Position numbers and translations under genes: made by a program
The notes under the pieces: model-generated
The model's database searches: none
What the model was told of the DNA's origin: nothing
The model's input: the letters and a program-made list of their open reading frames with translations, nothing else
NCBI RefSeq assembly: GCF_005886345.1
Contig: NZ_PNEC01000009.1
Coordinates: 124,001 to 188,000 of the forward strand
Source of the DNA: Pseudoalteromonas phenolica
Lineage (GTDB): Bacteria > Pseudomonadota > Gammaproteobacteria > Enterobacterales > Alteromonadaceae
Length of the DNA stretch: 64,000 bases
Direction of reading: 5' to 3'
Part shown: piece after piece, positions 55,731 through 64,000 of the stretch
Numbering within the stretch: position 1 is the stretch's first letter
Layout of the letters: each line of letters starts with the position of its first letter

Positions 55731-58358
55731 TTGAGTAAGTTTCTTAGACAGTTTTTTGTGGTTCTGATGGTGCTATTTACTGGTAATGCTTTAGCATTTA
55801 CGCCAACACAAGAACAATTAGAGCAGTTTAAAAAGCTTCCTAAAGCGCAACAACAGGCTTTAGCCAAGCAGTATGGGATTGACATATCATCGCTCAATAA
55901 TGTGACAGATAAAAGTCAAAGTACGCAAAGCCTAGATAATACAGTTCAAGCTAGAGAAATAGATTCAGACAGCGAGCTAGAGCAAAAAGATCGGTTTGAC
56001 CCAACTGAAGAGGCATTAAAACCATTTGGTTATGAGCTTTTTTCCGGTGAACCAACCTCATTTATGCCCACAGAAGTAGCATCTGTTCCAGGTGATTACA
56101 TTATTGATATCGGCGATTCAATTAATTTGAATTTATATGGTAAAGAAAGTCAATCACTTACTTTGCAAGTCGACGGTGAAGGGCATTTGTCTATCCCTGA
56201 CTTTTCACCCGTACAAGTCGCTGGTCTTACATATAATGAGTTAAAGCTGTTGCTTAACAAAAAAATCTCACAAGAAGCGATTGGTTTGAGTGTGTTTGTG
56301 TCTATGGCTGAGTTGCGCCCTATGCGCGTAATGGTTGTTGGTGAAGCTTATAAACCAGGAAGTTACACGATATCTCCATTATCTAATGTAACCCATGCGT
56401 TATACGCGAGTGGTGGTTTAACAGACATTGCTAGCTTAAGAAATATTCAGGTTAAGCGAAGTGGTCAAACGGTTGCGAATTTGGATTTATATGATTTGCT
56501 ACTCAATGGCTATGCGCAAGGTAATATTAGTTTACGATCTGGTGATGTAGTATTTATTCCTACAGCTGGACCACAAGTCACTGTGACAGGTGCTGTAAAG
56601 CGAGAGGGTATTTTTGAACTAAAGGACAATGAGAGTAAAGCTTCTTTAGTTAAAATGTTTGGTGGATTTAAAGAGAATGCATTTACTAAAAGTGTGCAAG
56701 TTCGCCGAATAGAAAATGGTTCGAAGAGCCTAGCTATATCTGCTGATTTTACAAGTGACGATGCTTTCTTACCCAAAGGTGGTGATATATACACAGTTCA
56801 AGAAGTTGCAGAGCAGGTAGTTGATTCAGTAACTTTAATTGGTGCTGTAGTCAGACCGGGTGTTTATCAGTGGCAGCCAAATTTAACAATCGATAAACTT
56901 TTAAGAAACCTTAAATCTGATTTATTACCTCAAGCTGATTATAACTACGCTTTGATTGTGCGTGAAAAGTCTTTATTAGGTGATGTTGAAGTCATTCAGT
57001 TCTCGCTTGCAAATGCATTAGAAAATAAAGATGTGCAATTAAGCAAAAACGATGAAGTCTATATTTTTAGCCGTTTTGAATACAAAGAAAATGAAGAACA
57101 AGCCCTTGCAAATTTAGCTTTGACTGAAGAGCAAAAGTTTCAACAGCACAAAGTTAAACTATGGCATTTATATGAATATCAAGAGTTTAAGAATAAGGTC
57201 CAAACTTTTGATGATGCTGTTCAATTAGAGTTAGAAAAAGCAGCGTTGGAAGAAGATGAGCTGCTCCAAGAAGAGAAAGGTGAGTTTGCTACATTTAGCC
57301 GTACTGAATTACTCACATCTCTAATTAAACGTTTGCAATTTCAGGCAACAACAAGTTTGAAAACAGCAACGATTGAAGTACTTGGGCAAGTACGTTTCCC
57401 TGGTGTTTACCCTCTTCCTGAAAATGCCACAGTAAGCAAGGCAATATTGGCTGCAGGTGGTTTATTAGAATCAGCGTATGTGAAGCAAGCTGAGCTGACA
57501 CGTTTGATTAATAAAAGCGACCAACAGTTTGAACACATTCAAATCAATATTGATGATCAAGTTTCTCTAGCATTACCTCTGCAAAGTAAAGATACGTTAA
57601 ATGTATTAATGCAGCCAAGCTGGCAGCATGGTTATAAAGTGACTTTAGAGGGGGAGGTTCGATTCCCTGGTACCTACACAGTGAGTCGAGGAGAAACGTT
57701 AAGCGATGTTATTCAGCGTGCAGGGGGGCTATCACAGTATGCGGAACCTAAAGCCGCCATCTTCACTCGAGAATCCATAAAAGAGCAAGAGCAACTTCAG
57801 CTCGCTAAGCTATCTGATGAATTAAGAAAAGATATCGCTTCTAAAAGTTTCCAAAAGTCTATCGGTATGAATAATTCGATCAGCTATGAAGAAATGAACA
57901 AGTTGCTTAAAGACCTTGCAAGTGTTAAAGCTGTTGGTCGTTTGGTTATTGATTTACCTGATATCTTAGACAGGCGCGATTCTCTAGTATTGCAAGATGG
58001 TGATGCGCTTTACGTTCCAGGTAAACAAGATTCAATTTCTATCATTGGTGAAGTTAATTACGCATCTTCACATTTATTCAAATCTGGCATTTCAATTCAT
58101 CAATACCTTGAACTAAGTGGTGGCGTAAAAGACAGAGCTAAAGAAGAACAGATTTATGTAATAAAGGCGAATGGCGCTGTATTTATTCCTAAATCATCGG
58201 GTTGGTTCTCTGTTAATTATCAGAATGAGTTAGAGCCAGGCGATACAATCGTTGTACCTATGGATGCATCTCATATGGATAATTTAACGCTTTGGAGTAC
58301 AGCAACCCAGATCTTTTACCAGCTAGGTGTTGGTGTTGCTGCGATAGCGAGGATTTAA
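55731..58358 (+). CDS. Polysaccharide export protein with multiple SLBB domains (WbfF/OtnA type)
   Basis: Outer-membrane-associated export protein for capsule or O-antigen capsule. The 875-residue product starts at TTG with a signal peptide (MSKFLRQFFVVLMVLFTGNALA, cut near 22). It has a Poly_export domain (YIIDIGDSINLNLYGK onward), then several SLBB repeats (VTVTGAVKREGIFEL, VTLIGAVVRPGVYQW, IEVLGQVRFPGVYPL, VTLEGEVRFPGTYTV, ISIIGEVNYASSHLF). It is over twice as long as Wza. AGGG precedes the TTG. The 120 bases before it show no ops/JUMPstart element. First gene of the polysaccharide operon. Confidence 0.9.
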   Translation: MSKFLRQFFVVLMVLFTGNALAFTPTQEQLEQFKKLPKAQQQALAKQYGIDISSLNNVTDKSQSTQSLDNTVQAREIDSDSELEQKDRFDPTEEALKPFGYELFSGEPTSFMPTEVASVPGDYIIDIGDSINLNLYGKESQSLTLQVDGEGHLSIPDFSPVQVAGLTYNELKLLLNKKISQEAIGLSVFVSMAELRPMRVMVVGEAYKPGSYTISPLSNVTHALYASGGLTDIASLRNIQVKRSGQTVANLDLYDLLLNGYAQGNISLRSGDVVFIPTAGPQVTVTGAVKREGIFELKDNESKASLVKMFGGFKENAFTKSVQVRRIENGSKSLAISADFTSDDAFLPKGGDIYTVQEVAEQVVDSVTLIGAVVRPGVYQWQPNLTIDKLLRNLKSDLLPQADYNYALIVREKSLLGDVEVIQFSLANALENKDVQLSKNDEVYIFSRFEYKENEEQALANLALTEEQKFQQHKVKLWHLYEYQEFKNKVQTFDDAVQLELEKAALEEDELLQEEKGEFATFSRTELLTSLIKRLQFQATTSLKTATIEVLGQVRFPGVYPLPENATVSKAILAAGGLLESAYVKQAELTRLINKSDQQFEHIQINIDDQVSLALPLQSKDTLNVLMQPSWQHGYKVTLEGEVRFPGTYTVSRGETLSDVIQRAGGLSQYAEPKAAIFTRESIKEQEQLQLAKLSDELRKDIASKSFQKSIGMNNSISYEEMNKLLKDLASVKAVGRLVIDLPDILDRRDSLVLQDGDALYVPGKQDSISIIGEVNYASSHLFKSGISIHQYLELSGGVKDRAKEEQIYVIKANGAVFIPKSSGWFSVNYQNELEPGDTIVVPMDASHMDNLTLWSTATQIFYQLGVGVAAIARI

Positions 58359-58361
58359 CTT

Positions 58362-59327
58362 ATGAATCTAATTGATATTTCAAAAGTTATAGAGAAAATA
58401 CAAGATCAGGAGCAGGAGAAAGACGTGTCCATCGCGGAGCTGCTTAATGTTCTCTTAAGCGTGAAATTGTATATTGCTATTTTTGTGTTTATTGGCTCCT
58501 TAGCTTCTGTTGCTCTAGCTTTGTATTTGCCTAACAAGTATGAGGCTACTATCGTTTTAGTGCCACAATCTAATGGTGATAGTGGGGCTATGTCTTCAAT
58601 TGCTGGTCAGTTAGGCGGACTAGCGAGTGTTGCCGGTTTGCAATTACCATCAGGTGAAAATAACGTAAAGGTGACTTTAGAGACTTTGAAATCTCGAGAG
58701 TTTCTTATGAAGTTTATTGAAAAATATGACATTAAACCTGAATTAATGGCCGTTAAGTCTTGGGAGCAAGGTTCTGAGACATATGTATATGATGAAAAGC
58801 TTTACAACTTTGAAGATGATGTATGGGTAGTTGATACGACAACAGGTGAGACTGTTGAGCCATCTTTGTTCTATTCATATCAGGAGTTTAGGAAGCTATT
58901 AACTATCAATCAGAGTAGTGATCAGCAAATCTTTAAGTTAACACTTACTCACTATTCACCATATGATGCAGCAAAGTGGCTAGACTTATTAGTCGTTGAG
59001 TTGAATGAGCATATGAAAATGAAAGAAATGCTCGAGGCTAAAAAATATAAGCAATTTTTAGAAAATGAAGTATCGAATACAGTTGTGAAAGATATGCAGG
59101 GCGTATTATACAAGTTAATAGAAGAGCAAGTAAGAACTATTATGTTTGCAAGTGTCAGAGAGGAATTTGCTTTTAAAGTTATAGATCCCGTAATTATACC
59201 TGAGGAGAAAAGTTCTCCAAGGCGAGCTTTAATAGTTATTATTGGTGTATTTTTATCTGGTTTTCTAGCGGTTTTTACCGCCTTTGCCCACTACTTTTCC
59301 ACAGCTTCAACTCGAAGAAAGTCGTAG
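58362..59327 (+). CDS. wzz: Wzz-type chain length determinant protein
   Basis: Inner-membrane co-polymerase that sets glycan length. The 321-residue product has a cytoplasmic N terminus, transmembrane helix 1 (about 31-52, LYIAIFVFIGSLASVALALYLP), a large periplasmic helical domain, and helix 2 near the C terminus (ALIVIIGVFLSGFLAVFTAF). The proline-containing region before it reads VIDPVIIPEEKSSPRRA, the usual Wzz motif. No tyrosine-kinase domain is present. It follows the SLBB gene by three bases. Confidence 0.92.
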   Translation: MNLIDISKVIEKIQDQEQEKDVSIAELLNVLLSVKLYIAIFVFIGSLASVALALYLPNKYEATIVLVPQSNGDSGAMSSIAGQLGGLASVAGLQLPSGENNVKVTLETLKSREFLMKFIEKYDIKPELMAVKSWEQGSETYVYDEKLYNFEDDVWVVDTTTGETVEPSLFYSYQEFRKLLTINQSSDQQIFKLTLTHYSPYDAAKWLDLLVVELNEHMKMKEMLEAKKYKQFLENEVSNTVVKDMQGVLYKLIEEQVRTIMFASVREEFAFKVIDPVIIPEEKSSPRRALIVIIGVFLSGFLAVFTAFAHYFSTASTRRKS

Positions 59328-59347
59328 TTTAAATTTTTGAGTAATAT

Positions 59348-60328
59348 ATGAAAAGTTATCCTCATTATAAAGGTTTCAACCTTGAGCCCGCTAAAGTTGC
59401 TCATAGATTTCGTTCACGCACACAGGCCAATAAAGAGAAAAGTATATATGTTTATTGTCCTGAAGAGCAGGTGGATTTAATACGCTCATTATTTGAAAGC
59501 TATCCATTTGATGTGGTTATAAATGATTATGATCCAGGGGTACTTTCACGAAAAGTTATTTGCCATTACCAATCAAGTAAACTTAAGCCGGAACAAAGAC
59601 AATTTTTGGTTATGGCTACTGAGTTTGGTGCCTGGGTAGAGCCTTTGGTAAGCTACCTTGATAGTAGGCTAGGTTATACAGAGGTTAAGCTGCTACATAG
59701 TGGATACTTTTTGCATCAAAAAGCATTTTCAATCTTATCAAATAAGCGTACCCAAATTGTCAAACGTATTGTTGATCTCGTTTTTGCTTTTGTGTTAATT
59801 TTGATTGCTTTGCCTATTGGGTTACTTACAGCTTTGTTGATCAAATTAGACAGTAAGGGTCCTATTTTTTATAAGCAAAGTAGGACTGGTCAATATAACA
59901 ACGAATTTAAAGTAATTAAGTTTCGTTCGATGAGAACTGATGCTGAGTCAAATGGTGCCCAGTGGGCCACTCAATCAGATTCTCGAGTGACTCGTGTGGG
60001 GGCGATAATCAGAAAAACGAGAGTTGATGAGTTACCGCAGATTATTAATATACTTAAAGGTGATATGTCGATAGTTGGACCTAGACCTGAGCGAGATGTG
60101 TTTATTTCTGAACTAGAAAAAGAAATACCATACTATAAATTTAGACATGCTGTTAAACCCGGTGTAACTGGCTTAGCTCAGGTTTCATACCCATACGGTG
60201 CTTCAGTTGCTGATGCGATATGGAAGCATAAATATGATGTTTATTATATTAAACATCACTCTACATTACTGGACTTAAAAATATTATTTAAAACGGTCAA
60301 AGTGGTTCTCTCTGGGGCTGGGCAATAA
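59348..60328 (+). CDS. Undecaprenyl-phosphate sugar phosphotransferase (WbaP/WcaJ-like initiating enzyme)
   Basis: Transfers a sugar-1-phosphate from a nucleotide sugar to undecaprenyl phosphate, the first step of repeat-unit assembly. The 326-residue product has an N-terminal cytoplasmic-type domain (1-140) without the four extra membrane helices of full WbaP. One transmembrane segment follows (about 141-165), then the conserved sugar-transferase domain: KLDSKGPIFYKQSRTG, FKVIKFRSMRTDAE, TRVDELPQIINILKGDMSIVGPRPE and KPGVTGLAQV. The sugar is not predictable. The stop overlaps the next gene by one base. Confidence 0.92.
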   Translation: MKSYPHYKGFNLEPAKVAHRFRSRTQANKEKSIYVYCPEEQVDLIRSLFESYPFDVVINDYDPGVLSRKVICHYQSSKLKPEQRQFLVMATEFGAWVEPLVSYLDSRLGYTEVKLLHSGYFLHQKAFSILSNKRTQIVKRIVDLVFAFVLILIALPIGLLTALLIKLDSKGPIFYKQSRTGQYNNEFKVIKFRSMRTDAESNGAQWATQSDSRVTRVGAIIRKTRVDELPQIINILKGDMSIVGPRPERDVFISELEKEIPYYKFRHAVKPGVTGLAQVSYPYGASVADAIWKHKYDVYYIKHHSTLLDLKILFKTVKVVLSGAGQ

Positions 60329-61152
60329 TGGACGTACAAAATTTTTCCGCATTAGCTTCTGTTTATATTAAAGAGAATCCACAGTTTTTAGATCTAGCTC
60401 TAAATAGCTTAGTTAACCAATCACTGCAAGCATCAGAGGTCGTACTCGTTCATGATGGGCCTCTTACAAGCGATCTGTATGAAGTAATAGCGAAATATAA
60501 AAACAAGCTGCCTTTAAAAGAAGTGGTCTTGAAAGAAAACTTAGGCCTAGGAAAAGCGCTCAATGCAGGGTTAGAGCAGTGTACTCATGATCTTGTCGCA
60601 AGGTTTGATACAGACGATATAAATAGAAGTAATCGGTTTGAGCTTCAGATAGAGCAATTTACTAATGACACCGAGTTGGTGGCTTGCTCAAGCTATGTTG
60701 AGGAGTTTGACGTAGTGCCTCATGATACTGGTAGCATTAAAAAATTGCCATTATCTAATTCTGATATCTGTAATTATGCTAAGTACCGTAATCCTTTTAA
60801 TCATATGGCAATGATGTTTCGTAAACAGGCTGTGATTGATTCTGGTTCTTATATGCATTTGCACTTTATGGAAGACTACTACCTCTGGCTTAGATTGATT
60901 TCTAGGAAATATAAATGTTTAAACTTAGAGGATGTGTTGGTTGACGCTCGAGTGGGCTCTGGTATGTATGGGAGAAGGAAGGGGTTAAAGTATATACATT
61001 CAGAGTATGAGCTCTATAAAATTCATAAAGGTTTAGGTTTATTAAATTATACTCAGAGAATATTTTCATTAATTATACGTATTATACCTAGATTATTATC
61101 GACTGGCATGTTGAAGCGAGTTTATTTAACTTTACGTTCAAAAAGAGTTTAG
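60328..61152 (+). CDS. Family 2 glycosyltransferase
   Basis: A 274-residue GT-A fold glycosyltransferase. It has the N-terminal nucleotide-binding region SLVNQSLQASEVVLVHDGPL, the NLGLGKALNAGLE segment, a metal-binding DTDD motif in RFDTDDINRSNRF, and the catalytic-loop region FMEDYYLWLRLI. The donor and linkage are unknown. It starts in the stop of the sugar transferase (TAATG), so translation is coupled. Confidence 0.9.
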   Translation: MDVQNFSALASVYIKENPQFLDLALNSLVNQSLQASEVVLVHDGPLTSDLYEVIAKYKNKLPLKEVVLKENLGLGKALNAGLEQCTHDLVARFDTDDINRSNRFELQIEQFTNDTELVACSSYVEEFDVVPHDTGSIKKLPLSNSDICNYAKYRNPFNHMAMMFRKQAVIDSGSYMHLHFMEDYYLWLRLISRKYKCLNLEDVLVDARVGSGMYGRRKGLKYIHSEYELYKIHKGLGLLNYTQRIFSLIIRIIPRLLSTGMLKRVYLTLRSKRV

Positions 61153-61153
61153 A

Positions 61154-61624
61154 ATGAAAACAGTATTGACATATGGAACTTTTGATCTCTTTCATAGGGG
61201 ACATGTAAGAATTTTAAAGCGTTTGAGTCAGTTAGGAGATAAGCTAATTGTGGGTTTATCTACAGATGAGTTTAACGCAGGTAAAGGGAAGCGCTCTCTT
61301 TTTTCATATGAAGAAAGAAAGGAGATACTCGAAAGTTGCCGGTATGTAGATAAGGTTATTCCTGAATCAGACTGGGCACAAAAAAAATTAGATGTTGTTA
61401 AATACAATGTTGACATTTTTGGAATGGGATCTGACTGGGCTGGTAAATTTGACGAGCTTAAAGATTTATGTGAAGTGGTGTACTTAGACAGAACAGAAGA
61501 TATTTCTACCACTGATATAAAACAGAGTTTAAGTATTTTAGATACAAAGCATTTAGAAGAAATTCATAGTTCATTGGATACTGCAATGATAGTAGTTAAT
61601 TACCTCAGGGGCGCAACAAAATAG
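61154..61624 (+). CDS. TagD-like glycerol-3-phosphate cytidylyltransferase family protein
   Basis: Nucleotidyltransferase that in TagD makes CDP-glycerol from CTP and glycerol-3-phosphate. The 156-residue product shows the HxGH motif in TYGTFDLFHRGHVRIL, the IFGMGSDWAGKFD region, and the RTEDISTTDIK motif. The C-terminal ~25 residues extend beyond the usual TagD (about 130). One base separates it from the GT2 gene. Substrate inferred from motif similarity. Confidence 0.82.
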   Translation: MKTVLTYGTFDLFHRGHVRILKRLSQLGDKLIVGLSTDEFNAGKGKRSLFSYEERKEILESCRYVDKVIPESDWAQKKLDVVKYNVDIFGMGSDWAGKFDELKDLCEVVYLDRTEDISTTDIKQSLSILDTKHLEEIHSSLDTAMIVVNYLRGATK

Positions 61625-61625
61625 C

Positions 61626-62846
61626 ATGAGCAGAAAGATTGTTGCTAAGAACGTACTTTCAATGGTCTTAGCTCAGGCTATCAATATAATTGCTCCATTT
61701 TTAGTTCTCCCTTTTTTAGCGCGAGAACTTTGTGTTGATGAATTTAGTAAAGCCATATTAATGCTAACAATTTGCTCTTTGTGCTATGTTGTATCAGATT
61801 ATGGCTTTAACGTCTCCAATACCTATCAAATATCAAAAAATAGAAATAATTTTAAATTTATTAACTCTCTTATTAGTAACTCTTATTTTATTAAAGTGCT
61901 AATTTTAGCTGGTACTCTAGTAGTATTAGCCACATTAAGTATTTTTGGTGATTATGAAGCCTCGTATATAGCATGGGTTTTTCTTGCTATTGCGGCGATG
62001 TCTTTTCAGCCTCTTTGGTTTTTTCAAGGAATAGAAAAAATGCACTGGGCTACGGCAGTTTTTGCAATTAGCAAGGTTGGATATGCATTTCTCGTATTGA
62101 TATTTGTTTCCGAAAACAGCGATGCAGGTACTGTAGCAATGTTTTTCGCAATTGCAAATATAATTGGTGCTGTGTTAGCTCAGTATGTCATTTACTCTCA
62201 AGGTTTTCGTTTCACACCTCCAAATCTTATACAAGTTAAGAAGTTGCTAGTTGATGGCAAAGGTTACTTTTCAACTAAAATGATTGTAGCAATCTATAAT
62301 TATTCAAATGTGCTCTTTGCAAATATATTTATAGGCGGGAAGAGTGTTGCTTACTATGGTGTGGGTGAAAAATTGTATAATGTTGTTCAGTCTGCTTCTT
62401 CACCAATAGCTATGGCGCTGTACCCTTATTTTTCGGTTAAAAGAGATTATAAATTACTATATGTTACTCTGTTTGGGTTATCTCTAGTTGGTATTCCTGC
62501 TGTAATAATTGTTTGGGCATATGCAGAAGCAATTATAGGTTTTATCTATGGGGAAAATTATATACATCAAGCAGATGTTATTCGTTATTTTGCTATTGCT
62601 GGTTACTTTAGTGTGCTTAATGCTATTAGTGGATATCCTGCTTTTGCATTATTGAATAAGCCCGAGCTTGCGAATAAAAGTGCCTACGTAGGTTTTGTTG
62701 TGTATTTATTAGCGATATCAAATCTATTTTTCTTCTCATTCTGGTCTGTATTAAATTTAGTAAAGATCGTTATATTAGTTGAGTTTTCTGTTTTTATTGT
62801 TCGTACCCTGCTATTTAGGCGTGAAATAAAAAGTGTGGAAAGATGA
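61626..62846 (+). CDS. wzx: Wzx-type polysaccharide flippase
   Basis: Inner-membrane flippase of the PST/MOP superfamily that turns the lipid-linked repeat unit to the periplasmic face. The 406-residue product has about twelve transmembrane segments with the usual N-terminal stretch NVLSMVLAQAINIIAPFLVLPFLAREL. It overlaps the next gene by four bases and follows TagD by one base, consistent with one operon. Confidence 0.9.
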   Translation: MSRKIVAKNVLSMVLAQAINIIAPFLVLPFLARELCVDEFSKAILMLTICSLCYVVSDYGFNVSNTYQISKNRNNFKFINSLISNSYFIKVLILAGTLVVLATLSIFGDYEASYIAWVFLAIAAMSFQPLWFFQGIEKMHWATAVFAISKVGYAFLVLIFVSENSDAGTVAMFFAIANIIGAVLAQYVIYSQGFRFTPPNLIQVKKLLVDGKGYFSTKMIVAIYNYSNVLFANIFIGGKSVAYYGVGEKLYNVVQSASSPIAMALYPYFSVKRDYKLLYVTLFGLSLVGIPAVIIVWAYAEAIIGFIYGENYIHQADVIRYFAIAGYFSVLNAISGYPAFALLNKPELANKSAYVGFVVYLLAISNLFFFSFWSVLNLVKIVILVEFSVFIVRTLLFRREIKSVER

Positions 62847-63577
62847 AAGTTGCAAAAAAAATTTTAAAGAATGTTTATTATAAAATCCCTTTTTTATATG
62901 AATTGAAAAATGGATTAGCTAATTTTTTAGGGGTGAATAATTCACATAGAGATATCTCTGATAAGGCCTTTTTGGTATTTGAGTTGATAAAGAAAACTAA
63001 TCAACCAATTTTCCCTATGTTTGGCACTCTATTGGCACTGCATCGAGATGGTCAAGTCACAAGAGCTGATGATATGGATTTTGCTGTTATTGGAAGTCAG
63101 TCTTTAAGTAAGCAACTTGTTGAGTTTCTGGAACAGCAAGGTGCAAAACTGGTCGGTATTTCAGCGGTCGATAATGGTAATACTCTTGCCGAACTGTCTT
63201 TTGAATATGTTGGCGTTAAGGTCGATATTTTCGCGCTTTTTTCAGATAAGGATGGTATTAAGCATGTGTGCCCAAATTTTAGAAAGTCTAAGCCTTCTTG
63301 TGAGGAGGTTAATGGCCTTCAGTACATGAGATTTGATAGTCATTTTGAAGTAACTTATCCAGATTTTAACTTAAAAGAGAATGAAAGCGGTTTGTTGCTT
63401 CCAGATGATCCAACGCAAATATTTGATCTTCATTATGGCAAGGATTGGATGGTACCAAAGGAAAAAAACTTTATCGATTTTGCGGCATATAGATTTATAA
63501 AGAATCCTTCTTTTTCTGTTTATGGAAGCTCGAAGGATCTAAACACTATGCTTAATGATGTTTACTTTAGTGAGTAA
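62843..63577 (+). CDS. LicD/fukutin-like phosphotransferase
   Basis: A 244-residue protein with the nucleotidyltransferase-type motif PMFGTLLALHRDGQVTRADDMDFAVIG (about 54-80; the GT and DDMD residues bind metal and substrate in the LicD family). Relatives move phosphocholine or sugar-alcohol phosphates from CDP donors onto glycans. With the TagD-like gene three positions upstream, a phosphoglycerol or similar group on the glycan is likely. It overlaps wzx by four bases and the next gene start by eight. Confidence 0.75.
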   Translation: MKVAKKILKNVYYKIPFLYELKNGLANFLGVNNSHRDISDKAFLVFELIKKTNQPIFPMFGTLLALHRDGQVTRADDMDFAVIGSQSLSKQLVEFLEQQGAKLVGISAVDNGNTLAELSFEYVGVKVDIFALFSDKDGIKHVCPNFRKSKPSCEEVNGLQYMRFDSHFEVTYPDFNLKENESGLLLPDDPTQIFDLHYGKDWMVPKEKNFIDFAAYRFIKNPSFSVYGSSKDLNTMLNDVYFSE

Positions 63578-64000
63578 AACAATCAAAACGACACAACACC
63601 ATATGGTGATGTACAATCACCTGTTTTGGTTGGTTGTATCTGCTTCGGCTTTTATTTTTCCAAGTATTATTCCATTTTGTTTGCTTTTGTTCATAGTTTT
63701 TCCTATTGAAGTGAACAAAGTTGATATAAAAGCGTTTAGAGTTTTGTTGCCTTTGTTTATGGCGGCAGTTGCATCAGGATACGAAAGGTTAAATGGAACT
63801 GGTGATATTTCGAAATATATCATTTCTTTTGATTACATGAATCCTGAGCTGTTTTTTTCTTTAGATCATAGCGTAGCATATTACTATGTATATCCTATAT
63901 GGTATCTATTGAATGCAGTGGTCAAATCACTAGGATTTAGCTTTGAGGTTGTGACATTTACCTGTATTTATGTAGCTTATTACTGCTTATTTAAAACATT
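63570..64000 (+). CDS. EpsG/Wzy-like polysaccharide polymerase (3' end missing)
   Basis: The frame opens at GTG 63570 (MSKTIKTTQHH) or ATG 63603, just before the end of the LicD-like gene, and stays open to the window end (at least 143 residues). It has an N-terminal membrane segment (HLFWLVVSASAFIFPSIIPF), then GYERLNGTGDISKYI, which resembles the EpsG family of Wzy-type polymerases. More membrane segments follow. The role as polymerase is inferred from the family and its place in the locus. Confidence 0.7.
   Translation, partial: MSKTIKTTQHHMVMYNHLFWLVVSASAFIFPSIIPFCLLLFIVFPIEVNKVDIKAFRVLLPLFMAAVASGYERLNGTGDISKYIISFDYMNPELFFSLDHSVAYYYVYPIWYLLNAVVKSLGFSFEVVTFTCIYVAYYCLFKT

Noticed and set aside
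55611..55731. JUMPstart/ops element ahead of the polysaccharide locus
   Set aside because: Looked for the GGCGGTAG core; it is not present in the gap.
1..64000. CRISPR arrays, insertion sequences, prophage or toxin-antitoxin genes
   Set aside because: No regularly spaced repeats, transposase, integrase, phage structural or toxin-antitoxin products were recognised.

Overview
The window is ordinary chromosome of a marine gammaproteobacterium, most likely Pseudoalteromonas or a close relative in the Alteromonadales. Three things point there: the order of the division cluster and what follows it, a chitin-sugar gene pair (GH20 hexosaminidase plus a NagP-type permease) with matching operators, and protein families typical of that order. 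This placement is inferred from recognised families and gene order, not from a search. No insertion sequence, prophage, CRISPR array or rRNA operon was seen. One tRNA gene (His) is present.

Layout. 1-10.8 kb: the distal half of the dcw (division and cell wall) cluster, all on the plus strand and tightly packed: mraY (5' end cut by the window edge), murD, ftsW, murG, murC, ddl, ftsQ, ftsA, ftsZ, then lpxC with its own promoter. 10.8-14.8 kb: a DciA-like helicase-loader gene on the minus strand, then secA and mutT. 14.8-21.3 kb: an M13 metallopeptidase lipoprotein and a GlcNAc/chitobiose unit (hexosaminidase and NagP), each of the latter two preceded by a near-identical palindrome. 21.5-28.2 kb: ygiQ, a TPR protein, small conserved proteins, and the complete EF-P module (epmB, efp, epmA). 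28.2-35.2 kb: signalling and housekeeping genes: a chemoreceptor, a glycerophosphodiesterase with a DMT permease, a DesK/DesR-like two-component pair and a hybrid histidine kinase. 35.3-41 kb: rnr-rlmB, yjjG-yjjX and a phosphoribulokinase-like gene. 41.2-49.7 kb: a periplasmic propeller protein, galE, a Sel1 protein, dusA, a pspA-pspC unit with a candidate sigma-54 promoter, a PCuAC-type copper chaperone, a DUF2333 protein and a small outer-membrane barrel. 49.8-55.6 kb: two poorly known genes, a REC-GGDEF-EAL protein, tRNA-His, MscS and a DUF481 protein.

55.7 kb to the end is the start of a Wzx/Wzy-type surface polysaccharide locus: a long WbfF-type SLBB export protein, Wzz, a polyprenyl-phosphate sugar transferase, a GT2 glycosyltransferase, a TagD-like nucleotidyltransferase, Wzx, a LicD-like phosphotransferase, and an EpsG/Wzy-like polymerase cut by the window end. 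TagD next to LicD suggests a phosphoglycerol-type decoration of the glycan.

No large, clearly new multi-gene system was found. The observations most worth following are: REP-like elements whose stems show compensatory changes; a frameshifted double-glycine peptide remnant after galE; a dusA gene with no ATG start and a structured leader; a probable ATT start codon; shared NagR-like operators; and the TagD/LicD pair.
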